Shown piece by piece: positions 7,966-16,526 of a DNA stretch of 50,673 bases. Numbering within the stretch: position 1 is the first letter of the stretch; every line of letters starts with the position of its first letter. The position numbers were made by a program, and so were the translations under genes. Below the pieces are notes generated by a model. That model made no database searches. It was given only the letters and a program-made list of their open reading frames with translations, and was not told where the DNA came from. Source of the DNA: Flavobacterium filum DSM 17961. Its GTDB lineage: Bacteria; Bacteroidota; Bacteroidia; Flavobacteriales; Flavobacteriaceae. Where the stretch lies: the NCBI RefSeq assembly GCF_000425465.1, contig NZ_AUDM01000018.1:1-50673 (forward strand), read 5' to 3'.

Positions 7966-9384
7966 ATGAAATCTTTTTTTAATCCGAATCGAATACATAC
8001 TATTTTATCAGTTGTTTTTTTTGCATTGCTATTGAGTTGCAATAAAGAAGAAACCAAGAAACAAACTGAACAAAATAGTGAAGACAATCGGTATCTTCCC
8101 AAAGAATACGTGCAAGTCAAACATCCTGAATGGGTCAAGAATGCTACGATTTATCAATTAAATACCCGACAATTCTCAGCAGAAGGAACCTTCAAAGCGG
8201 CTCAAAAAGAACTTCCACGGTTAAAAGAAATGGGCATCGATATTATTTGGCTTATGCCTATCAATCCTATCGGAGAAAAAAATAGAAAAGGTACGTTGGG
8301 CAGTCCGTATTCGGTAAAAGATTACCGGGCTGTAAATCCTGAATTTGGCACGCTGGAAGATTTGAAATCTTTTGTTAAAGAAGCTCACCAATTGGGAATG
8401 TATGTTATTGTTGATTGGGTGGCCAATCATACCGCATGGGACAATCATTTAGTAAAAGACCATCCCGAATGGTATAAAAAAGACTATAAAGGTGAATTCA
8501 GACCTACGCCATGGTGGGATTGGGATGACATTATCGATTTGGATTACAGTCAACAGGAATTGCGAAAATACATGACTGAAGCTATGAAATATTGGGTTAA
8601 AGAAGCCGATATTGATGGCTATCGTTGCGATGTTGCGGGTTTTGTACCCATCGATTTTTGGGATAATCTTCGTACCGAATTAGATGCCATTAAACCGGTT
8701 TTTATGTTGGCAGAATGGGAATCTCGTGATATGCATGCCCATGCGTTCGATATGACTTATGCGTGGAGTTGGAACGAAAAACTACACAAAATTTGTAAAG
8801 GTCAAGCTAATGTAAACGAATTGTATATTTATTATTCATGGAACGAAAGTTTCTTTCCAAAAAATAGTATTCGAATGACTTTTGTAAGCAACCACGACAA
8901 AAATGCTTGGGAAGGCACCATGTGGGAACAATTTGGAGATGGTTTAGAAGCCGCTATAGTACTTTCGGTTGTGGGTGACGGAATGCCTTTGATTTACAAC
9001 GGTCAAGAAGCCGGAGAACCCAAGCGTTTAGCTTTTTTTGAAAAAGATCCAATCGTTTGGAAACCACATCCAATAGGAGATTTGTATAAAAAGTTGTTTG
9101 CTTTGATGAAACAAAATACAGCTTTGTGGCATGCCAATTGGGGAGCTTTGATGTTAAAAGTGCCTAATTCAAACGAACAGCAAGTATTTAGTTTTGTTCG
9201 TCAAAATGAGAAAGATAAAGTTTTTTGTGTGTTTAATTTTTCAGATAAAACTCAAAATGTAACGTTTAAAGAAGCACTTTTTCCGGGAACCTATAAAGAT
9301 TTTACCATAGGAGAAAGCGTAACACTAACACCAGATACACAAATGACTTTAGCTCCATGGACTTATAAAGTATTTGTTAAATAG
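7966..9384 (+). CDS. GH13 alpha-amylase-family lipoprotein
   Basis: 472 residues. A lipoprotein signal ends LLLS|C (Cys25), predicting a membrane-anchored periplasmic or surface enzyme. GH13 regions are present in order: I, VDWVANHT (~149-156); II, GYRCDVAGF with nucleophile Asp222; III, MLAEWE with acid/base Glu250; IV, FVSNHD with Asp311. The catalytic triad is complete. The last ~80 residues form a small beta domain (VFSFVRQ...APWTYKVFVK), as is usual in GH13. It should act on alpha-glucans or maltooligosaccharides; exact specificity is unclear. No SusC/SusD genes lie next to it, so this is a stand-alone enzyme rather than part of a PUL. Confidence 0.93.
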   Translation: MKSFFNPNRIHTILSVVFFALLLSCNKEETKKQTEQNSEDNRYLPKEYVQVKHPEWVKNATIYQLNTRQFSAEGTFKAAQKELPRLKEMGIDIIWLMPINPIGEKNRKGTLGSPYSVKDYRAVNPEFGTLEDLKSFVKEAHQLGMYVIVDWVANHTAWDNHLVKDHPEWYKKDYKGEFRPTPWWDWDDIIDLDYSQQELRKYMTEAMKYWVKEADIDGYRCDVAGFVPIDFWDNLRTELDAIKPVFMLAEWESRDMHAHAFDMTYAWSWNEKLHKICKGQANVNELYIYYSWNESFFPKNSIRMTFVSNHDKNAWEGTMWEQFGDGLEAAIVLSVVGDGMPLIYNGQEAGEPKRLAFFEKDPIVWKPHPIGDLYKKLFALMKQNTALWHANWGALMLKVPNSNEQQVFSFVRQNEKDKVFCVFNFSDKTQNVTFKEALFPGTYKDFTIGESVTLTPDTQMTLAPWTYKVFVK

Positions 9385-9410
9385 GTAGTTGAATATTCAA
9401 ATAAATATCC

Positions 9411-10007
9411 ATGAAAAAAGTTTTCTTTCTTTTCTTATTCTCACAACTCGCTTTTTCTCAACAACAATTTGAACGCGATTCGATCATTCAATTTCAAAAA
9501 AAGATGAATGAACATTACGCTGATTCAGCCAAAAGTCCGCTTAAGAAAAAAGATTTAGCTGTTTTTCAAGCATTGGAATTTTTTCCAATAAGTGAAAAAT
9601 ACTTTGTGAAGGCAAATTTCAAACGTACCAAAAAAGAAAAACCGTTTGAAATGAAAACCACCACTTCCCGCAAACCTTTGTATGTAAAATATGGTGAATT
9701 ACACTTCCAAATCGACGGAATTCCATGCCAATTAAACGTTTATCAAAATGTAGAATTTTCTAAAAAACCGGGTTACAAAAACAGTTTGTTTCTTCCATTT
9801 ACCGACTTTACTTCCGGTGTTGAAAGTTATGGTGGTGGCCGCTACATCGATTTGGAAATTCAAAAAGGAAATAATTGGACAATTGATTTCAACCAAGCCT
9901 ACAATCCATATTGTGCCTATAACGAAAAATATTCCTGCCCAATTGTTCCTGAAGTAAACGATTTGAAGGTAGAAATAAAAGCAGGGGTAAAGGCGTTTAA
10001 GAAGTAA
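9411..10007 (+). CDS. DUF1684 family protein
   Basis: 198 residues with a signal peptide (MKKVFFLFLFSQLAFSQ, cleavage ~17). The C-terminal half has the DUF1684 pattern: FLPFTDFTSGVESYGGGRYIDLE, DFNQAYNPYCAYNEKYSCPIVP with paired Cys, and a short basic tail. The protein is secreted to the periplasm or outer surface. The family has no established biochemical role. It follows the GH13 lipoprotein by 26 bp and may be cotranscribed, but this does not by itself show a shared job. Confidence 0.88.
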   Translation: MKKVFFLFLFSQLAFSQQQFERDSIIQFQKKMNEHYADSAKSPLKKKDLAVFQALEFFPISEKYFVKANFKRTKKEKPFEMKTTTSRKPLYVKYGELHFQIDGIPCQLNVYQNVEFSKKPGYKNSLFLPFTDFTSGVESYGGGRYIDLEIQKGNNWTIDFNQAYNPYCAYNEKYSCPIVPEVNDLKVEIKAGVKAFKK

Positions 10008-10050
10008 GTTTATTTTTTAGCTTAGTGAAATTAGTAATCTGTGAAAATCC

Positions 10051-10719
10051 GTGAAATCCGTGTCCAAACTCTTCAACCTTCATACCCACAAATATACCAA
10101 CCAAGAAAACATTCTCGAATTGGTCAATCAATACCCATGGGAATTTGATGAAAAAATACCTTTTTATTCCATCGGAATTCATCCGTGGTATATCAATGAA
10201 GATAGATTGAATGTTGATTTACAAATGATTGAACAAAAATTAGTTTTACATAATTGCCTCGCTTTAGGTGAATGTGGATTAGATAAACGCATTGAAATTC
10301 CATTAGAAACTCAAATAAAAGTATTCAAAGTCCAAATTTTTTTAGCAGAAAAATACCAAAAACCATTAGTTTTGCACTGCGTTGCCGCTTTTCAGGAAAT
10401 CATCCAAATCAAAAAAGAACTAAACATTAAAGTTCCCATGATTATTCACGGATTTTCTAAAAATGAGCAAACGGCAAAGCAGCTTTTGGATAACGGATTT
10501 TATCTTTCCTTCGGAAAGTATTTATTGCGAAATCCGGAGTTAAAAACCGTTTTTCAATCGGTACCAAATGAAAGATTTTTTCTGGAAACCGATACCTTTG
10601 AAGAATCATTAGAAGAAGTTTATGCTTTAGCAGCAAACTATAAAAATTGTGAAATTGAAGAAATAAAAGAGATTGTGGCAAGCAATTTTGAAAAAGTATT
10701 TCATTTAAAACTGATTTAA
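10051..10719 (+). CDS. TatD-family metal-dependent hydrolase
   Basis: Up to 222 residues. Metal-binding motifs of the amidohydrolase-like TIM barrel are present: FNLHTHKY (HxH), YSIGIHPW, ALGECGLD (Glu ligand), LVLHC, IIHGFSKN and FLETD (final Asp). TatD proteins are 3'-5' DNA exonucleases or related phosphodiesterases. At ~220 residues this is a little shorter than E. coli TatD (~260). No ATG precedes the HxH motif; the start is GTG at 10051 or GTG at 10060. Both lie inside a stuttering repeat (CTGTGAAAATCCGTGAAATC), so the true start is uncertain. Confidence 0.87.
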   Translation: MKSVSKLFNLHTHKYTNQENILELVNQYPWEFDEKIPFYSIGIHPWYINEDRLNVDLQMIEQKLVLHNCLALGECGLDKRIEIPLETQIKVFKVQIFLAEKYQKPLVLHCVAAFQEIIQIKKELNIKVPMIIHGFSKNEQTAKQLLDNGFYLSFGKYLLRNPELKTVFQSVPNERFFLETDTFEESLEEVYALAANYKNCEIEEIKEIVASNFEKVFHLKLI

Positions 10720-10736
10720 AATTAAATTATTAGAAT

Positions 10737-10766
10737 TTCTCAAATTTTTTAAATCTGTGTTCTAAA
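10737..10766. repeat. Half-copy of an intergenic ATCTGTGTTC repeat
   Basis: The end of this AT-rich stretch (AAATCTGTGTTCT) matches the right arm of the hairpin repeat at 35519-35581. No left arm is present here. The rest of the 10720-10876 gap contains only stuttering sequence (GACTGAGGACTGAC, GAGAACTGAAAACT near 10840-10870) and no gene. Confidence 0.4.
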
Positions 10767-10876
10767 AAAGTAATATTGAATATATAATTTAAATATAAAT
10801 ATAGATTGTTTTTTGAAAAACTACATTTGAAATAATCGACTGAGGACTGACATCTGAGAACTGAAAACTAAAAGAA

Positions 10877-11593
10877 ATGGCTAAATGGCAAGAACGAGCA
10901 GAGCTCTTATTTAAAACAGAAGGATTAAACAATTTAAAAAACGCCAATGTATTGGTAGTTGGATTAGGCGGAGTTGGTTCATTTGCCGCCGAGTTTCTCG
11001 CACGTGCCGGTGTGGGGAACATGACCATAGTGGATGGCGATACGGTAGATATTACGAATATCAACCGACAATTACCAGCTTTACATTCTACAGTGGGAAT
11101 GCCCAAAGTGCACGTGGTAGGCGACCGTTTGATGGACATCAATCCCGAATTGAATCTAACCCGTGTACAAGAATTCCTTTCCCCGGAAAGAGCGTATGAA
11201 TTGGTAACCGAAGATTTTGATTATGTATTGGATTGCATCGATAGCATTACACCAAAACTCAATTTATTGATTGCTTCCAAACGCAAAAAGTTAAAAGTTA
11301 TCAGCAATATGGGAGCCGGAGGTAAATATGAAGCTTCCAAAGTAAAAGTTCGCGACATCAGCAAAACCGAATATTGTCCACTTGCCAAAAATATCCGTAA
11401 GCGATTGAAAAAAGAAGGGATTTCATCGGGAATCAAAGCAGTGTATTCTACCGAAATGCCAGATGAATCCAGTTTAAAAATGACCGACGGAACCAATTTT
11501 AAAAAATCGTTTTACGGTACCAACAGTTGGATGCCGTGCTTGTTTGGCTTGCATGCTGCAGAAACGGTGGTGAAGTATTTGTTGAAGCGATAG
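10877..11593 (+). CDS. tcdA: tRNA threonylcarbamoyladenosine dehydratase (ThiF/E1-like)
   Basis: 238 residues. TcdA uses ATP to cyclise t6A37 of ANN-decoding tRNAs to ct6A. The E1-like nucleotide-binding loop GLGGVGSFAAEFLARAG (~29-45) is followed by VDGDTVDITNINRQ (~52-65) with the conserved Asp and the Asn-x-x-Arg site. YVLDCIDSITPK (~116-127) is the second family motif. Further on are CPLAKNIRKRLKKEGI and the switch VVYSTE-like segment KAVYSTEMP. The helical tail is a little short compared with E. coli TcdA (268 aa). It is followed by an inverted repeat and stands alone. Confidence 0.92.
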   Translation: MAKWQERAELLFKTEGLNNLKNANVLVVGLGGVGSFAAEFLARAGVGNMTIVDGDTVDITNINRQLPALHSTVGMPKVHVVGDRLMDINPELNLTRVQEFLSPERAYELVTEDFDYVLDCIDSITPKLNLLIASKRKKLKVISNMGAGGKYEASKVKVRDISKTEYCPLAKNIRKRLKKEGISSGIKAVYSTEMPDESSLKMTDGTNFKKSFYGTNSWMPCLFGLHAAETVVKYLLKR

Positions 11594-11725
11594 TTGCTGA
11601 GTAACTAAGTTACTGAGTTTATTATCTGCAAATTTTCAATTTCAAAAGAATAGAAAATCAAATAGTACAAATAAAAAAATAAAATATTTTCAAAATCATT
11701 TAACCTACTCAGCATCTCAGCAACT
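11593..11725. repeat. Inverted intergenic repeat with GTTGCTGAG arms
   Basis: GTTGCTGAG at 11593-11601 is repeated in inverse as CTCAGCAAC at 11717-11725. Each arm is extended by related words (TAACTAAGTTACTGAGT on the left, CTACTCAGCAT on the right) around an AT-rich centre. It fills the tcdA-HAD spacer and could fold in RNA as a long imperfect hairpin. No coding frame is seen. Confidence 0.55.
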
Positions 11726-11753
11726 CAGGCAATAAGATTTTCAGCAACACCCT

Positions 11754-12413
11754 ATGATACAAACCGTAATTTTCGACATGGATGGCGTAATCGTTGACAC
11801 CGAACCGGTGCATCATTTTGCGTATCAACAACATTTTAAGCAATTAAACATTGAAGTTTCGCCGGAAATGTATGCTTCGTTTACCGGAAATTCGACCAAA
11901 AATATTTACGAACGACTTAAGTCTGTTTATGGTTTAAAAGAGGATGTGTTGGATTTGGTAGAAGTAAAACGAAACTTGTTCAATGACGCTTTTGATCAAA
12001 AAGAAGATTTGTATTTGTTGGATGGAGTGGAAGAGTTAATCCAAGAGTTACATCAAAACGGTATGCAACTGATTTTGGCTTCTTCTTCCGCCAATGTTAC
12101 GATTCAACGCATTTTTAACCGATTTGATTTAAATAAATACTTTACGCACAAAGTCTCAGGAGAAGATTTTCCGAAATCAAAACCGCATCCGGCCATTTTT
12201 CAAAAAGCAGCCGAATTGGCTCAAACTTCGGTAGAACATTGCATTGTGATTGAAGACAGTACTAATGGTATAATGGCTGCCAAAGCTGCCGGAATTTACT
12301 GTGTAGGTTACGATAGTTTTCATTCCAAAATGCAAGATTATTCATTAGCAGATAAAGTGATATCGCATTTTAATGAATTGAGTTTTGAAAAAATTCGTTT
12401 TATAAAACACTAA
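11754..12413 (+). CDS. HAD-superfamily phosphatase/phosphoglucomutase-like
   Basis: 219 residues. HAD motif I is FDMDGVIVDTEP (nucleophile Asp8, acid/base Asp10). Motif II is LASSSAN (~108-114). Motif III and IV are KPHPAIFQKAAE and IVIEDSTNGIMAAKAAG (~146-177). A four-helix cap lies between motifs I and II, as in the beta-phosphoglucomutase/sugar phosphatase subgroup. The substrate is probably a small phosphosugar, but this cannot be settled from sequence. It is convergent with the photolyase operon; the stops are 1 bp apart. Confidence 0.9.
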   Translation: MIQTVIFDMDGVIVDTEPVHHFAYQQHFKQLNIEVSPEMYASFTGNSTKNIYERLKSVYGLKEDVLDLVEVKRNLFNDAFDQKEDLYLLDGVEELIQELHQNGMQLILASSSANVTIQRIFNRFDLNKYFTHKVSGEDFPKSKPHPAIFQKAAELAQTSVEHCIVIEDSTNGIMAAKAAGIYCVGYDSFHSKMQDYSLADKVISHFNELSFEKIRFIKH

Positions 12414-12414
12414 A

Positions 12415-13875
12415 TTATTGAGCTTCTCTGTCGGGTAGGGTATGTTTTTCAATAATGCGAAAACTATCCTTTTTCACTTCTTTTTCTTTTCGCATCGACC
12501 AGAAAAAATCACTTGAAAACCGTCGGGCTTCTTCTAAATTCACAATCGGAAAAGGATAATCCATACCGATTTCAAAATCATACAGCATTTGTTCGATTGT
12601 GGTTAATTTCCAAGGTTCATGTATAAATTCGGCTGGAATTTTGGCAAGTTCCGGCACCCATTTTCGAATAAAAATCCCTTCCGAGTCGTGCTCATAGGAG
12701 TTTTTCACCGGATTATACACTCGTAAGGTATTGATTCCCGTAACGCCCGCTTGCATCTGAATTTGCGGATAATGAATTCCCGGTTCAAAATCTAAAAACT
12801 GTCTGGCCAAGTGCGGACTACAATTTTGCCACGGTTGAAACAAATGATGCGTGTAAAAGGAAACCACCAAAGCTCGCATTCTAAAATTCAAATAACCGGT
12901 TGTATTCAAACATCGCATGCACGCATCTACGAGTGGAACGCCCGTTTTTCCTTCCACCCACGCTTGATGAAATTCTGGAATAACGGTTTGTTTTAGATTG
13001 CGATAACCTTTATTCACCGCTGTAAATTCCATGTGACATTCCATTTCAAATTTTTGAATAAAATGAGCTTGCCAACGCAAACGGGAAGTGAAATTATCAA
13101 TTTGTCGCACGTTTTTCTTTTGTGTCCTGAATTGCATACTCAATTGAACCACTTGTCGAATGGAAAGATTTCCCCAAGCGATATAGGGTGAAATTCGGCT
13201 ACAACTGTGTCGTCCTAATTCCGGTTTAGAAATGTGCCTACTGTAATTAGCGACTCGTTCTTCCAAAAAAGATTTTAAATACCGAACTGCAGTTGTGGTT
13301 CCACCTTTTTGAAAAGGGGTATTTTTTGGAGTGGAAAGTGAAATCGTTTTGAAAACTGCCTTTATTTTTTCAAACTCATTTTGAGTTAAAAAAGAACTTA
13401 ATTTGGGTTGAAAAGGAAATTGCGGTAATTCCATGAATTCGACCCAATCATCACGCCACGTTTTTCGATTGGATAAACCTCGTTTTACACCATTAGTAAT
13501 GAATTCTTTCCATTGAATTTGATGTTTTTGACAAAAACGTGCAACTGCTTTGTCTCTATCAAAAGTGAGTTGAATTCCGGTTTCTTGATGAGAATATAGA
13601 GTGGAAATGGATTGAATTTGATTGATTTTTTCAAACGCATTAACCGCTTCACTTTCAATAATTAAAATTTCCGTTTGATAGGATGTTAATTGCTTTTGAA
13701 GGTCTTCCAACGATTGTTTGATGAAATCAAAATGGCGTGAACTGTAATGATGGTCATTTAATAACGAAGGTTCAAAAATGTAAAGTAAAAGCGAGGGTTC
13801 ATTTGATTGTAAAGCTCGAAAAAGAGCTTCGTTATCAGATAGTCGCAAATCTCTTTTGAACCAAACGATGTTCAT
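12415..13875 (-). CDS. Divergent cryptochrome/photolyase-family flavoprotein
   Basis: 486 residues. The N-terminal photolyase alpha/beta domain starts [14 protein letters not shown]. The FAD-binding helical domain has [32 protein letters not shown] and [16 protein letters not shown]. The stretch that in classical CPD photolyases reads GxWQWxAGxGxDAAPYFRIFNP is replaced by [18 protein letters not shown]...RVYNP (~residues 366-393). That region contacts the flavin and DNA lesion, so the role may differ from the neighbouring canonical photolyase. It is last in the SRPBCC-SDR-phrB-cry operon, starting 13 bp after phrB. It could be a photoreceptor, a repair enzyme for another lesion, or a divergent CPD photolyase. 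Confidence 0.85.
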   Translation of the reverse strand: MNIVWFKRDLRLSDNEALFRALQSNEPSLLLYIFEPSLLNDHHYSSRHFDFIKQSLEDLQKQLTSYQTEILIIESEAVNAFEKINQIQSISTLYSHQETGIQLTFDRDKAVARFCQKHQIQWKEFITNGVKRGLSNRKTWRDDWVEFMELPQFPFQPKLSSFLTQNEFEKIKAVFKTISLSTPKNTPFQKGGTTTAVRYLKSFLEERVANYSRHISKPELGRHSCSRISPYIAWGNLSIRQVVQLSMQFRTQKKNVRQIDNFTSRLRWQAHFIQKFEMECHMEFTAVNKGYRNLKQTVIPEFHQAWVEGKTGVPLVDACMRCLNTTGYLNFRMRALVVSFYTHHLFQPWQNCSPHLARQFLDFEPGIHYPQIQMQAGVTGINTLRVYNPVKNSYEHDSEGIFIRKWVPELAKIPAEFIHEPWKLTTIEQMLYDFEIGMDYPFPIVNLEEARRFSSDFFWSMRKEKEVKKDSFRIIEKHTLPDREAQ

Positions 13876-13888
13876 TTTTATGATTTAT

Positions 13889-15175
13889 TTATCCAACGGC
13901 TTCTTTGTACACTTTCAAACAACGTTCTCTCGCTTCTTTGTGGTCAACAATAGGTTTGGCATACGCAGAAGTTTCTACTTCTGGCACCCATTTTTTGATG
14001 TATTTCCAATCTTTATCAAACTTTTTGATTTGCTCTGTCGGATTAAAAATTCTGAAATAAGGTGCGGCATCAACCCCTGAGCCGGCAGCCCATTGCCAAT
14101 TGCCTACATTGCTTGCTTGTTCATAATCCAATAACTTTAAAGCAAAATAAGCTTCGCCCCAACGCCAATCGATTAAAAGATGTTTGCATAAAAAACTGGC
14201 GACAATCATCCGAACACGGTTGTGCATGTGTCCGGTTGTATTCAATTCCCGCATGCCGGCATCTACAATTGGATAACCTGTTTTACCATCGCACCAATTT
14301 TTAAAATCGGTTTCATTGTTGTTCCAAGAAATGGCATCGTATCTTTCTTTAAAACTTTTGTTGATTGTATGCGGAAAATGCCAAAGAATTTGCATGAAAA
14401 ATTCCCGCCAAATCAATTCATTCCAAAAGGTTTCGTTTTTATTTTCAATGGCTTTTGCTACCATTTTTCGGATGGAAACGGCTCCAAAACGTAAATAAAT
14501 CCCGAGCATAGAAGTACCCTTAACAGCCGGAAAATTTCGAGTAGCTTCGTAATTTGAAATTAATTTATCTGAAATATCAAAGGGAGCGACTTTGATAGGA
14601 GAAGGTTCAAAACCAATCTCTTTTAAACTTAAAAAAGGGTAGGAGTGGTTTGTAATTTTAGCTAATTTTTTTTCTGATTCGTAATGAACCAATTGAATCG
14701 TTTTAAACTTTTCTTTCCATTTTCTTGAGTAAGGAGTGTAAACTACATAAGGTGATCCGTCATCCTTGACCACTTCACTTTTTTCAAAAATTACTTGGTC
14801 TTTACTTGTTTTAAACTCGATTGCGTGTTCTTTGAACAATTGATAAATTTCTTTGTCTCGTTTTCGTGCATACGGTTCATAATCATGGTTGGTATAAACC
14901 GAAGTTATTTTATTTTCTGAAATTAATTTTTGAAAAATGGCATACGGTTTTCCATGAAAAACAGCTAACGATTTTCCTTTTTCTTCCAATTGTTTTTGAA
15001 TTTTGGAAAGTAAGTCGTGAATAAAAGTGACACGAGCGTCATCCTTTGGTAATTGTGATAATATTGCTTCATCAAAAATAAAAATAGGAAGTACTTCTTC
15101 ATTACTATTCAAAGCATGAAAAAGTCCAATATTATCATCTAAACGTAAATCTCTTCGGAACCAGAAAATAGTCAT
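13889..15175 (-). CDS. phrB: Deoxyribodipyrimidine photolyase
   Basis: 428 residues. It repairs UV-induced cyclobutane pyrimidine dimers with reduced FAD and light. The antenna domain begins WFRRDLRLDDNIGLF. The FAD-binding domain has TSMLGIYLRFGAVSIRK, ELIWREFFMQILWHFP, DAGMRELNTTGHMHNRVRM and the canonical NVGNWQWAAGSGVDAAPYFR (~365-384), including the conserved Asn at the flavin and the Trp residues of the electron chain. It lies third in the minus-strand operon between the SDR and the divergent paralogue. Confidence 0.95.
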   Translation of the reverse strand: MTIFWFRRDLRLDDNIGLFHALNSNEEVLPIFIFDEAILSQLPKDDARVTFIHDLLSKIQKQLEEKGKSLAVFHGKPYAIFQKLISENKITSVYTNHDYEPYARKRDKEIYQLFKEHAIEFKTSKDQVIFEKSEVVKDDGSPYVVYTPYSRKWKEKFKTIQLVHYESEKKLAKITNHSYPFLSLKEIGFEPSPIKVAPFDISDKLISNYEATRNFPAVKGTSMLGIYLRFGAVSIRKMVAKAIENKNETFWNELIWREFFMQILWHFPHTINKSFKERYDAISWNNNETDFKNWCDGKTGYPIVDAGMRELNTTGHMHNRVRMIVASFLCKHLLIDWRWGEAYFALKLLDYEQASNVGNWQWAAGSGVDAAPYFRIFNPTEQIKKFDKDWKYIKKWVPEVETSAYAKPIVDHKEARERCLKVYKEAVG

Positions 15176-15217
15176 AAGTTGGGTGATGGGTTAATGGTAA
15201 TGGGTAATAGGTCAAAG

Positions 15218-15916
15218 TTAACCATTTACTAATAAAGTGGACATTCCACCATCAACATGAAAAATTTGTCCCGAAATCCAACTGCTTTTATCATTCAAAA
15301 GGAAAGTTGCCATTTGAGCCAAATCATCTGCTGTTCCAAATCGCTTGAGCGGATGACGTTCTGCCGATTTTTCGCGTTTCACATCATTATTTAAAAATTT
15401 ATCAGCCAACGGTGTATCGGTTAACGAAGGTGCAATCACATTCACTCTTATTTTTGGCGTAAATTCTGCGGCAAGAGCTTTTGCAAAACCTTCAATCGCA
15501 CCTTTTGCAGCAGCAACACTCGTGTGAAAAGGCATTCCCATACTGGCGGCTACGCTACTAAATAGCACAATACTTGATTGGTTGGAAGCCGATAGATTGG
15601 GTAAAATTGTTTGAATAACTTTTATCATACTAAAAAAATTAATATGCATGTCTGCTTCAAAAGTTTCGGGTTTTATGCCTTTGAAAGGTCGTAAATTGAT
15701 ACTTCCGGGGCAATACACTAATCCATCAATAATTTCCGGAAGTTTCGATGTATCTAAGCTATCTGTTGACGCATCAAATGGAATATGAGTTACATTCAAA
15801 TCATCAGTATTTTCAAATGTTCTGGAAGCAATGTACACTTTGCATTCAAATTGTAATTCTTTTGCAATGGCATAACCAATTCCATACGAACCACCTATTA
15901 ATAAAATATTTTTCAT
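15218..15916 (-). CDS. SDR-family protein lacking the catalytic Tyr
   Basis: 232 residues. The Rossmann NAD(P) motif is GGSYGIGYAIA (~8-18), followed by the SDR core and a C-terminal FLLNDKSSWISGQIFHVDGG typical of ketoreductase-type SDRs. At the active site YxxxK reads VAAAK: Lys138 is present, but the Tyr position (134) is Val. Ser120/Ser121 (LFSS) remain. Family knowledge: this Tyr is the usual proton donor, so the protein may be a non-classical reductase or a nucleotide-binding partner. It starts 3 bp after the SRPBCC stop and lies upstream of phrB. Photolyase, SRPBCC and SDR genes also cluster in other bacteria. Confidence 0.88.
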   Translation of the reverse strand: MKNILLIGGSYGIGYAIAKELQFECKVYIASRTFENTDDLNVTHIPFDASTDSLDTSKLPEIIDGLVYCPGSINLRPFKGIKPETFEADMHINFFSMIKVIQTILPNLSASNQSSIVLFSSVAASMGMPFHTSVAAAKGAIEGFAKALAAEFTPKIRVNVIAPSLTDTPLADKFLNNDVKREKSAERHPLKRFGTADDLAQMATFLLNDKSSWISGQIFHVDGGMSTLLVNG

Positions 15917-15919
15917 TTT

Positions 15920-16387
15920 TTATCCTTTAAATTCTCCAAAAAGTTCTATTAATTTTTTCTGACGGTAGTCAAATATTTCTTTTAGTTTAGGTTTAACCAG
16001 TATTGGGTGTACCATTTGACCTAAAATTCCAAGTGGGATTTTATAATCTACAATGTCTTCCATTTCAACGCCTCCCGGAATTTCTTTTAAAAAATGCTTA
16101 TGATGCCATAAGGCGTAAGGACCAAATCGTTGTTCGTCAACAAAATATTCTTTGTCACGCACATGTGTTATCTCCGTAACCCATTTGGTTGGAATGCCCA
16201 AAACCGGAGTAACGATATATTGGATAATTTGACCCGGATACATCTCACGGTCGGCACCTGAAAGGATATTAAAACCCATATAATCAGGAGTAATCGTTTT
16301 TAAATTTTTAGGATCGGACAAAAAAGCCCAAGCTTCTTCTAATGAAATAGGTAAGTTTTGTTTTGTGTGTAGAGTATATATTTTCAT
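15920..16387 (-). CDS. SRPBCC/START-like ligand-binding protein
   Basis: 155 residues. It has the START-like helix-grip pattern: N-terminal LPISLEEAWAFLSDPKNLKTITPDYMGF, central strands and a long C-terminal helix (IFDYRQKKLIELFGEF). Proteins of this type near photolyases are often named cyclase/dehydrase or cell-division inhibitor; neither is shown. It probably binds a hydrophobic ligand in the cytoplasm. It is the first gene of the minus-strand photolyase operon. Its upstream region, shared with divergent DUF2911, has TATCTTTA as a weak -7 match but no clear -33. Confidence 0.87.
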   Translation of the reverse strand: MKIYTLHTKQNLPISLEEAWAFLSDPKNLKTITPDYMGFNILSGADREMYPGQIIQYIVTPVLGIPTKWVTEITHVRDKEYFVDEQRFGPYALWHHKHFLKEIPGGVEMEDIVDYKIPLGILGQMVHPILVKPKLKEIFDYRQKKLIELFGEFKG

Positions 16388-16473
16388 TATTTTTTTGGTA
16401 AAGATATAAAATTGTTTAATATTTTATTATAAAAGTTAAACAAAATAAAATGTATTTATATTTTTTTTAACAG

Positions 16474-16501
16474 TTTGTACCAATATGAAACTGTAAATTT
16501 G
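16474..16501 (+). promoter_or_regulatory. Putative promoter of the DUF2911 gene
   Basis: TTTG (16474-16477) and TAAATTTG (16494-16501) match the Bacteroidetes -33 and -7 elements, but the 16-nt spacer is shorter than the usual 19. The predicted start lies about 20 bp before the ATG at 16527. Confidence 0.45.
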
Positions 16502-16526
16502 GAACATAAACTAAACTTATTTAACT

